64,000 bases of DNA. Source: Eleginops maclovinus (taxonomy: Eukaryota > Chordata > Actinopteri > Perciformes > Eleginopidae). The notes beneath the pieces were generated by a model. That model worked only from the letters and a program-made list of their open reading frames with translations. It was not told the DNA's origin and searched no databases. The stretch covers positions 15,764,648 through 15,828,647 of the forward strand of contig NC_086364.1 in NCBI RefSeq assembly GCF_036324505.1, given 5' to 3'. The translations under genes were made by a program, and so were the position numbers. Of this stretch, positions 1 to 35,100 are shown piece after piece (position 1 is the stretch's first letter; every line of letters begins with the position of its first letter).

Positions 1-57
1 AAGTACATAATCCCAGCTGCTGGCTCGATGAATTGAAGCGTACATTTCACACTGTAC

Positions 58-2618
58 CTGTGTAAAGTATCCTGCTGATCATGCCCGGCAGCATGATAAC
101 GAAGAAAGGCAGAATCTTTAAGTAAGCCGCCATTAGTGAGCCACCTTTTGCGTGGGTGAGGGTCTTAGCGGCCAAGGATCGCTGTACAATAACCTGCAAA
201 TAAACCAAATTGACCTCACAGGGATAGTTGGTGCATAATTAAGAGATGTCAAGTATGTATTTTAATTTTAACGGGGGTCTATTTGACAACGAATAGGGAA
301 TCACATCAGATGTTATTGCGCCTGGCAGGTTTTAAGGCTTTATGTTTTATGTGCTGAACTTAAAGGCAGGAAATGCTCATTAAAATTGCATGCGTCTTCT
401 GATGTCGCAGATTTGGGCTGGTACATAGACTATCACTCTGATATTGGTTAAAAGGAATTTTTTACTTTTCTAAAGAGCAAAACATGCCAAATTATAAAGA
501 TGGGGGTTTTCAGATGAAGGTGCTTTCTCGCTTAAATTCAGAGGAATTTTGTACACAGCATAAACAAGATGTAAAGGGACTGAATAACACTTTCATCTTT
601 CAGAGTTAAAAGACTTCGAGACACTTTACAAGTAAAATAAGTTGAATGTTTTTATAGCAATGTTGGCAACTCTGGGGCCTATCATTTCTAACACTCCTTC
701 CCTTAGAGGTCAGGTGTGCCAGCATGTGATCTAATTTAAATAAAAGGCTTTTTCACTGCGGTACTAATTCTCTATTATTTTATCAGATATCAATTAGTAA
801 GAAAAGTGCTACACAAGAACGTTTATATATATGACAGTACCTGGTCAGAACACCAGTACCACATGGAGGGGACGGACATGCCGATGATGACCCCTGGCCA
901 AGGCAGGTCCGAGTTCACCGGGTCTCTGAATATGTGGAAGGCGTCATCTCGAGGGATGCCACAGGTGGAGTTTGGCACGCGTACCGAAGGGATGGCGTTG
1001 GGGTATTTGCTCATCAGAGCATCCCAGCCTCCAACCTCCGCAAAGCCTTAACAGGTGAAAAACAGGGTCAAATAAACTGGAAAACAAACTGCTGGTGATG
1101 GGAAAGTTTAATGCAGTCAGATTTCACTTGCTGAAGCCCATGAGGGTGAGCCCTCCTGCCAGCATGATGGCAGTTTGAGCAGCGTCTGTGTAGATAACTG
1201 CAGCCAGACCACCTGGGAAACAACAGCCAGGGACACACAGAACAAACTGTAAAATGCACGTTTATGTATAATGTCTAAGCAAAGAGGTGAAGAGGGAGAA
1301 AGGTCACCTGTAACAGTGTAGAGAGCAGTAATTGACAGCAGCAGCACCACAGCGATGTAGATGTTCCATTGTAAAGCGAGCTGAATGAAGAGAGCACCGG
1401 CATACATGTCCACCTGGAAGAACCATTTTACAAGACAGAAAATACAAACAAACTCAACAGCATTCGAATGCATACACAAATATAAAGGTATGTGTTACAG
1501 CAAAGGAAAAGTAACATATAGTTGTTTTGTACCGATATTTTTGTAAAGATGTAAATAAACAAACACAGGATAGTTAAAAATATCTGTGTTCTTCTACCGC
1601 CAAAACGCTTCTGCAAATATTCTGGCATGGTCATCACCTGGAGGTAAAAGAGATGATTATATACAAAGGAATAATTGAAATAAATCATCCATGTGTGTCA
1701 TTTTTTTGGTGTAAGACCCCCTTACCCCAGAGGCGATATAAATGGGGAGAAAGAGCCATCCCAGCAGCAGCACCATGAGCATACCCTGTCAACCATCAAA
1801 CAGAAACTCTCAACACTTCAAAACAGCATTTCATGTCACAATGTGTCTTATATTAATTCTTAAGAGTAATTATTGATCCGTTACATTCCACTCATATGCA
1901 ACAGCCCCGATTCCTGCTGCAGCTCCTGACCCTGCCAGGCCGATGAAATGTCCACTGCCAATGTTACTGGCAAACAGCGAGGCACCTACCTAAATATAGA
2001 TGCCAGAGTCAGTATCCTACTTTAGAGTTCAGAACATTTTGCCTCTATCAAACTTTTAAAGTGCTAAAATACACTGAGGTTAGTAGTTTCAGAAAGTAGG
2101 TCTGCTTGACTCACAGGCCACCAGGTCATGTTCTTTCCAGCCAGGAAGTATCCTTTCACCGTGTTGCGCTTTGTTCTCCACATTGACTGATATAAAAAGA
2201 ACAAGAATGCAGAAGATATGTGGATATAAAGCATCTTAAAAGACATAATGAGCCCTAAACCAAGGGATATGATATACTGCATATACAAATAATTATAGGT
2301 ATCAAGTGCTGTATCGAACCGTCGTGTTTCGAGTAACACTATGACTATGTCTGCTGTGAGAAAGGCGTATTGATTGGTTGACCACTCAAAATTGAATATG
2401 TGTCACTGTTGAGTCAGACTAACAATGTTAAAATGTTTGGTAAGAAAATTAAAACAGTGATCGGTACATACCCAGAACCCAACAGCCAGAATCAGCAGAA
2501 AGTAGATCACCAGCACCACGATATCCACTGTATCAAGGGATGTCCTGCGCCCTGGGGCAGGAGATGGAGACGGGGGCATGCTGGTCGCTTGGCGGCCTTC
2601 TCTGAGGTCAAAATTCAT
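58..2618 (-). CDS. slc5a11: Sodium/solute cotransporter, SLC5 family (SMIT2-like), 3' end outside window
   Basis: Plasma-membrane Na+-coupled cotransporter. SLC5A11 carries myo-inositol (and some sugars) into cells. Coding exons on the minus strand: 2618-2472, 2186-2115, 1989-1885, 1785-1726, 1637-1533, 1413-1308, 1212-1132, 1046-841, 193-58. Together they encode about 339 residues and phases agree throughout; the remaining exons lie left of base 1. Seen: TM1 ([18 protein letters not shown]), the [14 protein letters not shown] segment, [90 protein letters not shown] and [10 protein letters not shown], all SLC5 hallmarks. The [12 protein letters not shown] stretch fits SLC5A11 better than SLC5A1, A9 or A10 as I recall them, so the family is firm and the paralogue is probable. 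The ATG follows an acceptor-like TTTAG directly, so a noncoding 5' exon is expected. The 1132 exon ends at a GC donor. Confidence 0.9.
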
Positions 2619-3753
2619 CTAAAGCCAAAGAAATAAACAAATGATGTGTCCTGATTTGTAGCATACAGCAGTCAGTGGTAGGACTAGTGTTGAATATGTT
2701 CCAAAGTCCTGAGATAAATATAGCTGTATAATCACAAAATAAAGTTCATGTGTCTAAGTTTGAGGTACAATTTTTTAAATATACTACAAAAGCTACCTTT
2801 TTAATGCATTTATTTTACATACAGATTTGACCAAACATGAGTTTATTCAACATAATGAGATGACATGTTGAAGGTATTTTTAAACAGAATCAGGACTGTG
2901 GATTTTGTTCGTCATCAATTCAATTCCTAAAGTGATAACACTCATTATTAATTGGAGTAACTGTGACAGCCCCAGAGCCTGCTGCCTGTTGCCTGTGAGT
3001 GTGTGTTGCATGTCCTTGGATGGGGTTGAGCTGAGGAGGCCAATCATACTCACTGGGGACAAAAGTGCCCAAGGACGCACTTAAACCCTGCTGCCCGGAG
3101 TCCACTCACTGTCTCTGTCATTGATACCCTTCCCCTCACCCAGCCTGGGTCATTTTAAGTTCATATATTGCTAAATGCTGTGTGACTCCCGTTTGTTGCA
3201 GCCTGCGAGCCGGTCGTAACAGTAACAAACACGAGGTGGAAAAAAAAAAGTACTTCTCAGAACCTGAATAATCTTTTGGGACACTAGTGAATTTGAAAAA
3301 TATGTATCTCGTGTTTCCAACACTGACCAGCTGAGAGTTTCTTTGACAACACTGTGTCATATAAGATAAGGTAGGTAAGAGGTACTTTATCCAAACAACA
3401 ATGTCAGTTTCCTTATAATATACATATATGAATGTCAGTTACTGTAGATAGGATTAATGAACCTGCTTTACGGTTGTGCTGAAGAGTGAAACACACAGCT
3501 CAATGTTAACTCTAGACTTGTAAACCACACTTTTACCAGCATGTGAGATACAGGGTTTGCACTTTGATCTGTGAAGCACCTTGTATATAAAACGTAATAC
3601 ATACAGATCATATTAAATAATAAGCTACTCATTTCCATCTTAATTGATTAATGTAATAACATTTTACAGAAATTCAGGTATCAATAAAACATAAGTATTT
3701 TACACCTTCTGGCCGTGTATTGGGAGCATGAATTGGTAAATAAATAAACTCAC

Positions 3754-3830
3754 CTTTAAGTACGTTCTCACACTGGGTTTCCTTGAGCTAAGTTGACTGG
3801 TCCAAACAAAAACAGCGTGTCACAAATACC
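3754..3830 (-). other. Candidate noncoding first exon of slc5a11
   Basis: The slc5a11 ATG sits immediately after an acceptor-like sequence, which implies an upstream untranslated exon. On the minus strand a good donor (AAAG followed by GTGAGT) ends at 3754. It lies about 1.1 kb upstream of the coding exon and before an AT-rich stretch. The upstream limit given here (about 3830) is a guess. No TATA box is obvious. Confidence 0.25.
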
Positions 3831-5639
3831 ATCATCCCGGTTTGTCAAGTTTCCTTCGGTTGCCAAAAGATCAAACTCCACTTTAACCTTGTATACGACA
3901 AGGTTTGGTTAAAATGTAAATGATTATAGCTTGTAACAGAGTAATAAAGGGTGCTTTCGCTGCTGGTAATGGGAACGCTAAACAATCACCCTTTATAAAG
4001 TTTTAACTTCTTTACATTTACAAAAAACATATGATATTAAAACAAGGTAAGAGCACACTCACCGTGTGTGTGAACAAGTTTATCTCACAAAAAGAAATGT
4101 TTATCTGAGTTTTTTCGGCAGCAGGAGAGATAAGCTGGTTGTAGCAAAAGCAGATGAGTCAGCAGCAGTTAAAAAGATAATGATGATTTGTTTACTGCCT
4201 AACATTAGCAGGATATGTAAAATGTGTGTGTGAGTGTAGCGAGTATGTGAAGCCACTGATGCACTTGTCCCTATTAATAAAGCTTACAATATTACTCCTT
4301 TGTAAATTGACCTAATTTCCATAGTTTCTTAAACAAAAACCTTAAAAACACAGAGTACACAAAGTAGATTTAATTCCAGTGTTTTTATAGCATCGATAGG
4401 GTACAATACAAAATACAGACTTAACCAATTATAGGCCTAAAATTGAGAGCAATGCTTTAGAATCCTGTAACTTACATGAAAAACAACCTAAAGACCATTA
4501 AAAAATAAGGCTGTCACTAGCTGTGCACATTATTCCTGCCTTACCTCTAAAGAATATCACTTGGCTAAGATGTATGTTTCAACGAGCAATGGCAGGTCTA
4601 AACAAGCTGTATTATTAACTGTTGTGATGTAAAATGCTGCATCTGCTACACTAACCTTAATGACATAACTGTCCTCTCAGTGGTATCATTTTATGAGCAG
4701 TCCATATGACACAATCAATACAAGAAACATTCGGGTAACATTAACGTAACAAAGCGCTTCATATAATATAGCATTTACTCTTATTCTGTACAGTACAAAC
4801 ACAATATATTTCAGTGATAGTTTCATATGGTATAGTTGTTTTTTGTATAATATCCAACAGTGAAGCATGGCTTTACATTCACATATTGCACACTGCCCGC
4901 TATTTACAGTACGCTGTTACCATAATCTCATTTCTATTGCCTATAATAAAGACTGCAGACAGATTCCAAATGATCCTTGGAACATTTCATATTTCCTTCA
5001 AAAAACAAATAGTAAATGCCAACTTGTCAATATCTCATATATACACGTAAATAACATCAGAAGTTTGAACAACACTGTAAAAAAAAAAAACTGACATGGA
5101 AGGAATTTAGGCGATCGTCTGACAGTGAGGCATAGATACAAAGCAGATAATGAAACAACGGGTCACCACGACAAATTATTTCAATGAAGAAATACTAAAA
5201 ACTTTGTCAGTAGAGAATTAACGTTACATTCAGCGCGGTGGGCGGATTACAAAAATACACAACACGTAAACGAACAGGAAGACTGCTTCGGTGGTTTTCT
5301 TCCTAACCACAAAGAGAACGTGAATGCAATTCAATTGAACATCTATTTCAAGTTAATCAATCTGTGTAAATCTATGTCTTATAGAGCATATACCATTATT
5401 ATGTTACCTTAGAATTGTAATAGCACACTTATATTGAGGCCAAAAGAAAGAAAACTTCAACTAGAGGATGTTACTGAGTAACTGATACCCTGACAACCAA
5501 ACAACATTTCCTATGAAGCAGACTTAGACATTAAAGTGTTAGACTTAACAAAAACTCTGTTTCGTTTTGAAAGGATATATAATATACAGTATATACCACT
5601 GGTATAAAGCTTAATCGTCCATCTTTGATGCAAAATATA

Positions 5640-5645
5640 TTTATT
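5640..5645 (-). terminator. Candidate poly(A) signal of grid2ip
   Basis: AATAAA on the minus strand (TTTATT on plus), 137 bases downstream of the grid2ip stop codon. It is the nearest canonical signal in the right orientation. Further signals lie downstream, so the 3' UTR could be longer. Confidence 0.4.
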
Positions 5646-5781
5646 TTTGCCTCATTTTAAAGCTTCTCCTTCATTAGTTGTATGTGCGTGTATATAAATT
5701 ATATTAGGATGTGTACGTATATGCACCGTATGAACTATATTGTCATCGCCATGTGTGTCGGTGTGTGTTTTTGTGTGTGTG

Positions 5782-27398
<21,617 letters not shown>

Positions 27399-29186
27399 CC
27401 TCGCCCGGCTTGCGGCAGGGCACGTTCCAGCCAGCCTCTCTTTGCCCCCGGCCCGGAGGGTGATGCAGCCAAAGGGTGTCTTTGGACACCTTTGTGCTGC
27501 TCCTCACCTGAGCTCACTGCCTCTACAAAGAAAGGCAAATCAAGTGTGCCTAAAAGGTCACATCTGTAGGTTATCATGGGGCAACGCCTCCCCCTGTTCT
27601 CAATCAGAAAACCAGTGGTAAGCAGCTGTAGAGAGGGGGCCGGAGGAAGGGGGAGAGCATCTGAAAGTAAGGCTCTCCATCCTTGGTGAGGCGGTCCAGC
27701 CTCAGCTTCTGTCTAAACCCAATGGCTGAGAGATGATCAGAAAACTGGGACAGACTCACTTGGTCCTGAAATGGTTCTTTGCAAGAAAAAGGTACCGTGA
27801 AGCCCCATTTTTCTATAAATACCTTTCCCTCTCCCTCTATCCCACCCTCTCTCTCTGCCTTCTTCGGTTGCTCATGTGGATAGAGCCCTCTCTGAGGGCT
27901 GAGGAGTGACCCAGAAACCAGTGTGTGTGGTACCAGCCGGGGACACTTCTCTGATTAAAGCGGCTGTTTTAACCTCTGTGCTCGATCACCAGTTAGAGCT
28001 GCAGCCTGCAGATATATGCTAAAAGTTGCATGAATATTATCTAAGCTTGAATATGCATAATCAGCTTGGTGGATTAAGTGTAGGAGTGCAATTATTGCTA
28101 CAAAGTTTACAGCACAACATCAGAAAGTACAAGCGTGTACATGCCTCTCAGAGGTTGCTGTGTTTTACCTGGCAGGTGTGAGTGCTTTTAAAGCAGGTGT
28201 TATTCCCACGATGAGATGGAAGATGACACTCTCTACAGCTGCAAACTTTTTTAAACAAAGAGAAGAAATTAAATAAGACTGCTACACAGTATAACAAAAT
28301 GTTGACAACAAAAACACAACATGATTAAACTCGCAGACAGGAAATGTAGAAGCACAACAACTGTGGATGAGTGGATTGTAATTGCAAGACATCACCATCC
28401 ACAGTTCCCAAGTAATAACCGAGCATTTGATTGCTTCTCTCTATATCACTTTGAAGAAAATAAATGTTATCACACACTGAAAGGTCAGACAAAAATCTGG
28501 ATAGCAAGAAAGATAAATGAAAGCCACCTGTATAAGAAAATAGCATATATTTAATGCAAACTCTGCTCGAGTAAACTGAACACATTTTAGTTTCTGGTGT
28601 ATCATGCTTAAAGATGCGCTATTATTTAAAACCGCAATATGGGAGGGTAGTGATCTCCTTAAACAGGCAGGCACACGCCACAGTTTTTGATCGGTCCGTC
28701 TTCAAAAGGCATCATATTTCAACTTGAAGGTGAAAAGAAGATCTGAGAGCAGCAACAATGCGGAATGATGCCGATTTAGGTAGTATAACACAAAGAAATT
28801 TCAGTTTTTGACTGCAGCAAATAAAGGACACCAGGCTACAACAACAAAGGCAAAGAATGTTCAGTTTGTATCACCTCAGGCCTTCGAAATAGAAAACGGA
28901 CTCATTTTAAGACGTATGCCCCTAAAAGATCATAAAATAGCAGGCATACTGAATGCAGTGCTTCATTTAAGTAAACCAATGAACAAAAACTCAAAACATG
29001 ATAGTCCTCATGCACACTCATTCTTCAGGTTCCACACAGATAATCCTTTCTTCTATTTCTGGAGCCATAAACTTTAGAAACACTTTGGCCTTTGTTTTGT
29101 TATCAAACCTCACACAAACTCTACAGTTAACGGCTACAGGGGAAGTCCAGCCAAATGTGTCAGTCCATAGTTAGTAACCCCGTTGA
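27399..29186. other. Intergenic region upstream of grid2ip, downstream of e4f1
   Basis: Should hold the 5' leader and promoter of long-isoform grid2ip near 27400-27900, which includes a pyrimidine-rich block at about 27815-27870, and the 3' UTR of e4f1 near 29186. The frame of the grid2ip ATG is open upstream to a TGA near 27508. I see no further gene. Confidence 0.6.
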
Positions 29187-32100
29187 TCATACAATGACAG
29201 TCTGTATCTCCACCTCCTCTGGGGAGGTGATGACGTATTCCTCTTGCTGCTGCACCATGTGTATTCCCTCCTCCACTGTCTCCTCTGTTGTAACCATAGT
29301 AACTGTCCCGTCTGCAGTCTCCACGGTACTCGCCCTGGCCAGTAGCGTTCCGTCATTGATGGCAGAGGCCAGAGTCATGGCCACCTGCTCCGTCAGGCTC
29401 TCGGGTGTAGCGATGGTGATGGTGTCACCACAGTCGGAGATGGAGGCGCCCTCCTCGTTCATCGCCACATTGCGCACGATGATCTGGTGGCTGCCCGTGT
29501 TGCCGGCGGCCTGCGACTGGCTGACGATTTGCTGCACCACTTTCATGATGGTGTTTCCCATCTGACAGGCAGAGGTTTGATAGGAAAGAGGTAGGAGATA
29601 ATTAAAACACAATTAACAGTCCTTATCAGATCCCTTTATTCCCACGCTCTGCAGCTGCTATAAACTCTACAGATCTCATTTTGGATGCGAGTGTTTATAC
29701 TGACCTCATTTTGGCTGTCTTGAATGAGTGTAACCTCTTCTTCCTGCACATCCTCATCGGTTTGAGTCTGAAAGGAATGAGAGAAATAAAGTCAATCACA
29801 AATACTAACAGAATGTTAGGAAGTATTAATAAAGAGTATTTAATTCAATACGTGTTCTAAATATAGTCATGGTAAGAACCTTCAAACAAATAATGAGCAC
29901 AACCCCCTCTACATTTTGGAGACATTGTTTATTCATGCTATTTAAGTAAAGTGTAACTTGCAGTCACCAACATAGTCTACCAGTAGTTAAGTCCATTAGT
30001 TTTCATTCACAAATCGATAACAATAAGAGGTCTTCGGGTCTTGTCTTCAGTTGTTTACTTTTTAACAGTGTGCAGTTTTGGAGATAATACTTTGTCGAGC
30101 CTCTTTCACAATCAATAACTTTCAACCCGTTGTTTCCTGCAGCCCTGGATCAAACCTGCATACTGTATTTTGGAACATTTATCTTAACAGTCAAGAGTTA
30201 TTTTCCTTTCCTTTGTTTAAAAAAAAGCATTGTTGTATATATTTGTTTTTTCTACTGTAGAATTTGCAAGAACTATAAATATCTGCTACTACCAACAATC
30301 AAGAGTTCCTCTTTAACAGGCCTGTAACATGTGTTCAAAGCATGAAGTATCCACACTTTGCAAAGGAAGGTATGAAGTAATTTGTTCTCATCAGCAAACC
30401 ATTCAATTTACACTTGAATCAGGGACGTAACAGCACATATTCTGCTATCAAAAACACCTCCTGTGACATATTGTTTACATAAACAGGTGTTATCTAGAAA
30501 AAGCATGAATTATGATTCACACATTAAACTCTGATTGAGGGGAGAACACCACTTTCTCTTAACCCTGCTTCCCTGTGCGTCACCTTGATGATGTACTCCT
30601 GTGTGTTGGCCACCATTGAGGAGAACTCCACCAGGACAGCATGAGGATCCTCTGAGATGATGGCTGCCGTAGCGAGGCCATTTACTGACGCCTGCTCCTC
30701 TGTTTCCACATCCTGCTGCTCACTGGAGTCGTCCTTCTGGCAGCCTCCTGGTGAGAAATAAGAGGCGTTATTATGTTTGTCTGCGTCAGCAAATGCATTT
30801 GTTCTTCAAGTTTTGGGATCTGTCAGGTACACAGACCTTTCGCACGCATATGCCGATTCAGAGTCCCATGCTCAGCAAAGCCCCGCCCGCACTTTGAGCA
30901 CTTGAAAGGCTTCTCTCCGGTGTGATGGCGGATATGTCGCACTAACGAACCCTTCTCCCTGAAGCCTCTCAGGCAGAACTGACAGACATAAGGCTTCTCA
31001 TCACCGTGGGTCCGTTGATGCACCTGCAAGGCGTTCTGAGCAAGACATAGAAATACATCAATGAATGATAACTTGGTGAAGAAAAATGGAATAATATAAA
31101 TAAAAGCTGTGAGATTAATACAACAAAAAGACAAATATCTACAAAAATCACCTTGGTTTTGTACCCCTTGTTGCATCTTGCACAGCGGTAGGGTCTTTCA
31201 TCAGAGTGGGCCCTCATGTGCTCACGTACATGTCCAATGGTTTTGTACAGCTTGCCACATTCCCCACACTTGTACCTCCTCTCACTGACATGGACTTCCA
31301 TGTGTTTCTTTAGCAGGTAACCAGTCAGAAACTCTTTGTGGCAAAGCGTGCACTTAAAAGGCTTGTAACCTGCACAAAGAGAAAAGATAAACAGAGAAGG
31401 TGACATATTTAGTTTGAGACATAAAGTGCTTTCTTCTGATTTCACAAGGATTTTAGGAAGGAAGCAAACAGTGATGCTGTGAGTCATGAATAATAGTTTT
31501 GGACTTACCCAGATGGCCCTTGACATGAAAGCGGAAATAATTCAGCCCCTTGAAAGAGCGACTACAGTGTGGACACTTGTGTGTTCTGGGAGATGTTTGA
31601 CCATCACCTGCCTCCTGCAAAAGAATCAAAAGCAGACAACAAGACATTCAGTTCAGTTTTTCTGTTTCTTAACCTTAATAAAAACAAATGAAAATGTTGA
31701 ATAATTATTAATCATTCGTCCTTAAAGTCAAATGACATTATGGTCAGTTCTTTACAGCTCAGGTGCAACATTATTTTTTACTTATTCTACTATTTAAGTC
31801 TTTAATAAAGAGTCATCTCTTAAGTAATTAAAAATGATGAAAAGCTAATATTTGAAAAAGAAGAAAATGTTGAAAAAAACATTGCAGTGTGGGAAAGAAG
31901 TTGAACCCTTTTCACAAAGTCAATACCATTATCACTCTTATCCTTACCTCAGTTTCCATCTCAAACTCTTCTTTAATATGGATCTCAGTGAAATTCTCAT
32001 CAGCATCAGGGCAGTCAGAAAGGTCTTTATCCATCTCCTCAGTTGCCTCCTCTGTCTCCTCAACCACGGCTTCCTCTGTCTCCAGGGCAATGCCAGAGTT

Positions 32101-35100
32101 GATGATGGCCTGGCAGATGAGGTTGTCTCCAGCTGCTGCAGCCGCGGCCAGGGCTTCAGCCTGAGACTGCTCTACTACAACCTGGCCACAGGCAAAAGAA
32201 AACAGAAAAGGTTAGAGGACAGCTACTACAGGCTTAATCGTCTCATACTAAATCTCTATAACGCTTTTCTTTTTCATTGCAGAAATGTAAGAAAATGTAT
32301 TATGGAAAATGTGGTCTGTCTGTATTTGATTGGTAACAGCAGGACCAAACTGGCACCATTTCTCTACTAACCTGTTGTTCCTGCGTTGTTCCATTCACCT
32401 CCATTGTGAAGTGGACCTGATGGAGGACCTCTTGGGAACCAGCCTCTACCACACTGACCACAGCAGTCTGAGCCTCTACCATCTCCTCCTCCTCCTCTTC
32501 TGGTTGGTGCTCCAGAACCACCACCTCCTGCTGCTGCTGGCCTGCCACTGCATCATCGACTCCTGTAAAATGCACACAGACCTGTCAGGGATTTGTTGGA
32601 TTTTCACTCCCATAGATATTCTAAATCTATTTTTAAATCTCACACTTGCTTTGATCAAAAAATAACCATTTTTATCCATTTACTTAGAATAGCGGACCAT
32701 CAAGCTACTTTCTTTAGCACAGACAGTGGGGCAAAAAAGTATTTAGTCAGCCACCAATTGTGCAAGTTCTCCCATTTAAAAAGATGAGAGAGGCCTGTAA
32801 TTTTTATCATAGGTATACCTCAACTATGAGAGACAGAATGAGAAAAGAAAATCCAGAAATCACATTGTAGGATTTTTAAAGAATTAATTTTCTAATTATT
32901 GTGGAAAATAAGTATTTGGTCAATAACAAAAGTTCATCTCAATACTTTGTTATATACCCTTTGTTGGCAATGACAGAGGTCAAACGTTTTCTGTAAGTCT
33001 TCACAAGGTTTTCACACACTGTTGCTGGTATTTTGGCCCATTCCTCCATGCAGATCTCCTCTAAAGCAGTGATGTTTTGGGGCTGTCGCTGGGCAACACG
33101 GACATTCAACTCCCCCCAAAGATTTTCTATGGGGTTGAGATCTGGAGACAGGCTAGGCCACTCCAGGACCTTGAAATGCTTCTTACAAAGCCACTCCTTC
33201 GTTGCCCTGGCGGTGTGTTTGGGATCATTGTCATGCTGAAAGACCCAGCCACGCTTCATCTTCAGTGCCCTTGCTGATGGAAGGAGGTTTTCACTCAAAA
33301 TCTCACGATACATGGCCCCATTCATTCTTTCCTTTCAACGGATCAGTCGTCCTGGTCCCTTTGCAGAAAAACAGCCCCAAAGCATGATGTTTCCACCCCC
33401 ATGCTTCACAGTAGGTATGATGTTCTTTGGATGCAACTCTGCACTCTTTCTCCTCCAAACACGACGAGTTGAGTTTTTACCAAAAAGTTCTATTTTGGTT
33501 TCATCTGACCATATGACATTCTCCCAATCCTCTTCTGGATCATCCAAATGCCCTCTAGCAAACTTCAGACGGGCCTGGACATGTACTGGCTTAAGCAGGG
33601 GGACACGTCTGGAACTGCAGGATTTAAGTCCCTGGCGGCGTAGTGTGTTACTGACGGTAGCCTCTGTTACTTTGGTCCCAGCTCTCTGCAGATCATTCAC
33701 TAGGTCCCCCCGTGTGGTTCTGGGATTTTTGCTCACCGTTCTTGTGATCATTTTGACCCCACGGGGTGAGATCTTGCGTGGAGCCCCAGATCGAGGGAGA
33801 TTAGCAGTGGTCTTGTATGTCTTCCATTTTCTAATAATTGCTCCCACAGTTGATTTCTTCACACCAAGCTGCTTACCTATTGCAGATTCAGTTTTCCCAG
33901 CCTGGTGCAGGTCTACAACTTGTGTCTCTGGTCTCCTTTGACAGCTCTTTGGTCTTGGCCATAGTGGAGTTTGGAGTATGACTGTTTGAGGTTGTGGACA
34001 GGTGTCTATTATACTGATAACGAGTTCAAAAAGGTGCCATTAATACAGGTAATGAGTGGAGGACAGAGGAGCCTCTTAAAGAAGAAGTTACAGGTCTGTG
34101 AGAGCCAGAAATCTTGCTTGTTTGTAGGTGACCAAATACTTATTTTACCGAGGAATTTACCAATTAATTCATTAAAAATCCTACAATGTGATTTCCTGGA
34201 TTTTTTTTCTCATTCTGTCTCTCATAGTTGAGGTATACATATGATAAAAATTACAGGCCTCTCTCATCTTTTTAAATGGGAGAACTTGCACAATTGGTGG
34301 CTGACTAAATACTTTTTTGCCCCACTGTATACTTGTCACAGTATCAACAGCTGCTGTGTAAATCCAACCTTTTTGCATGCCATCTTTGCCGACCAAGATC
34401 TCCTTGTACTGAACAAAGCGGATCTTTTCTGTGCAGGGTGTGAGGGCCTTAAGGTGTCTGGTGAGGGCGCCTGACTCTCTGAAGGACTGGCCACATAGGT
34501 TACAGCGATACGGCCGCTCATCTGTAAGAAAACAGGAGGAAAATGGTCAACAATGAAATGTGTTAGAAGACATGGATTCAAAACACAAACAGTCTTTGTT
34601 TACTGTCTGTACCAGTGTGACGACGATTGTGACGAATCAGGGAGCCTTTTGTGCGAAAGGAAGTTCCACATAGGTCACATGAGAAGTTCTTCTGGTCACT
34701 GTGCGTTTTCATGTGAGTTCTCAAGATGTTTGTCTGTGGGTAGAAATAGAACATATCATAAAGAAAGCAATGGCAAAATAAAGTGTAATAAATACACAGT
34801 CTGGTATTATTAATGGAAAAGATTTCTGACAAGGAAATCTGATCACAGGTCCTCAGTCACACACAAATGAATTGTAGGACTCACAGTTTTAAATGTCTTG
34901 TCACAAAGTTGGCAAATGTAGCGTCCCTCCTGGTTGACTTTGTAAACAACAGACTTGTCACTCTCAGCATTGTCAGATAACGATCCTTCCGTCCCATCGG
35001 ATTGGTCATTGACTTTGAGTGAAACGGTTTTCTTCCTTCGACCTCGGCCAAAAGTACCACTGCTTTCATCTGTGTGAAATAAAGACAAATAACAATTTAG

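Larger units (their letters stand above)
2619..5781. other. Intergenic region between slc5a11 and grid2ip
   Basis: AT-rich sequence with no coding exon that I recognise. It should contain the 5' leader and promoter of slc5a11 on its left side and the 3' UTR of grid2ip on its right side, since both genes run leftward. Small open frames at 4686-5094 look random: they are AT-rich with no family resemblance. Confidence 0.6.

Noticed and set aside
31852..32370. Plus-strand 172-codon open frame over e4f1 exons
   Set aside because: Antisense shadow of the acidic-linker exons of e4f1, whose minus-strand reading is well supported.
33311..33941. Plus-strand 209-codon open frame in the transposon
   Set aside because: Antisense of the Tc1 transposase relic.
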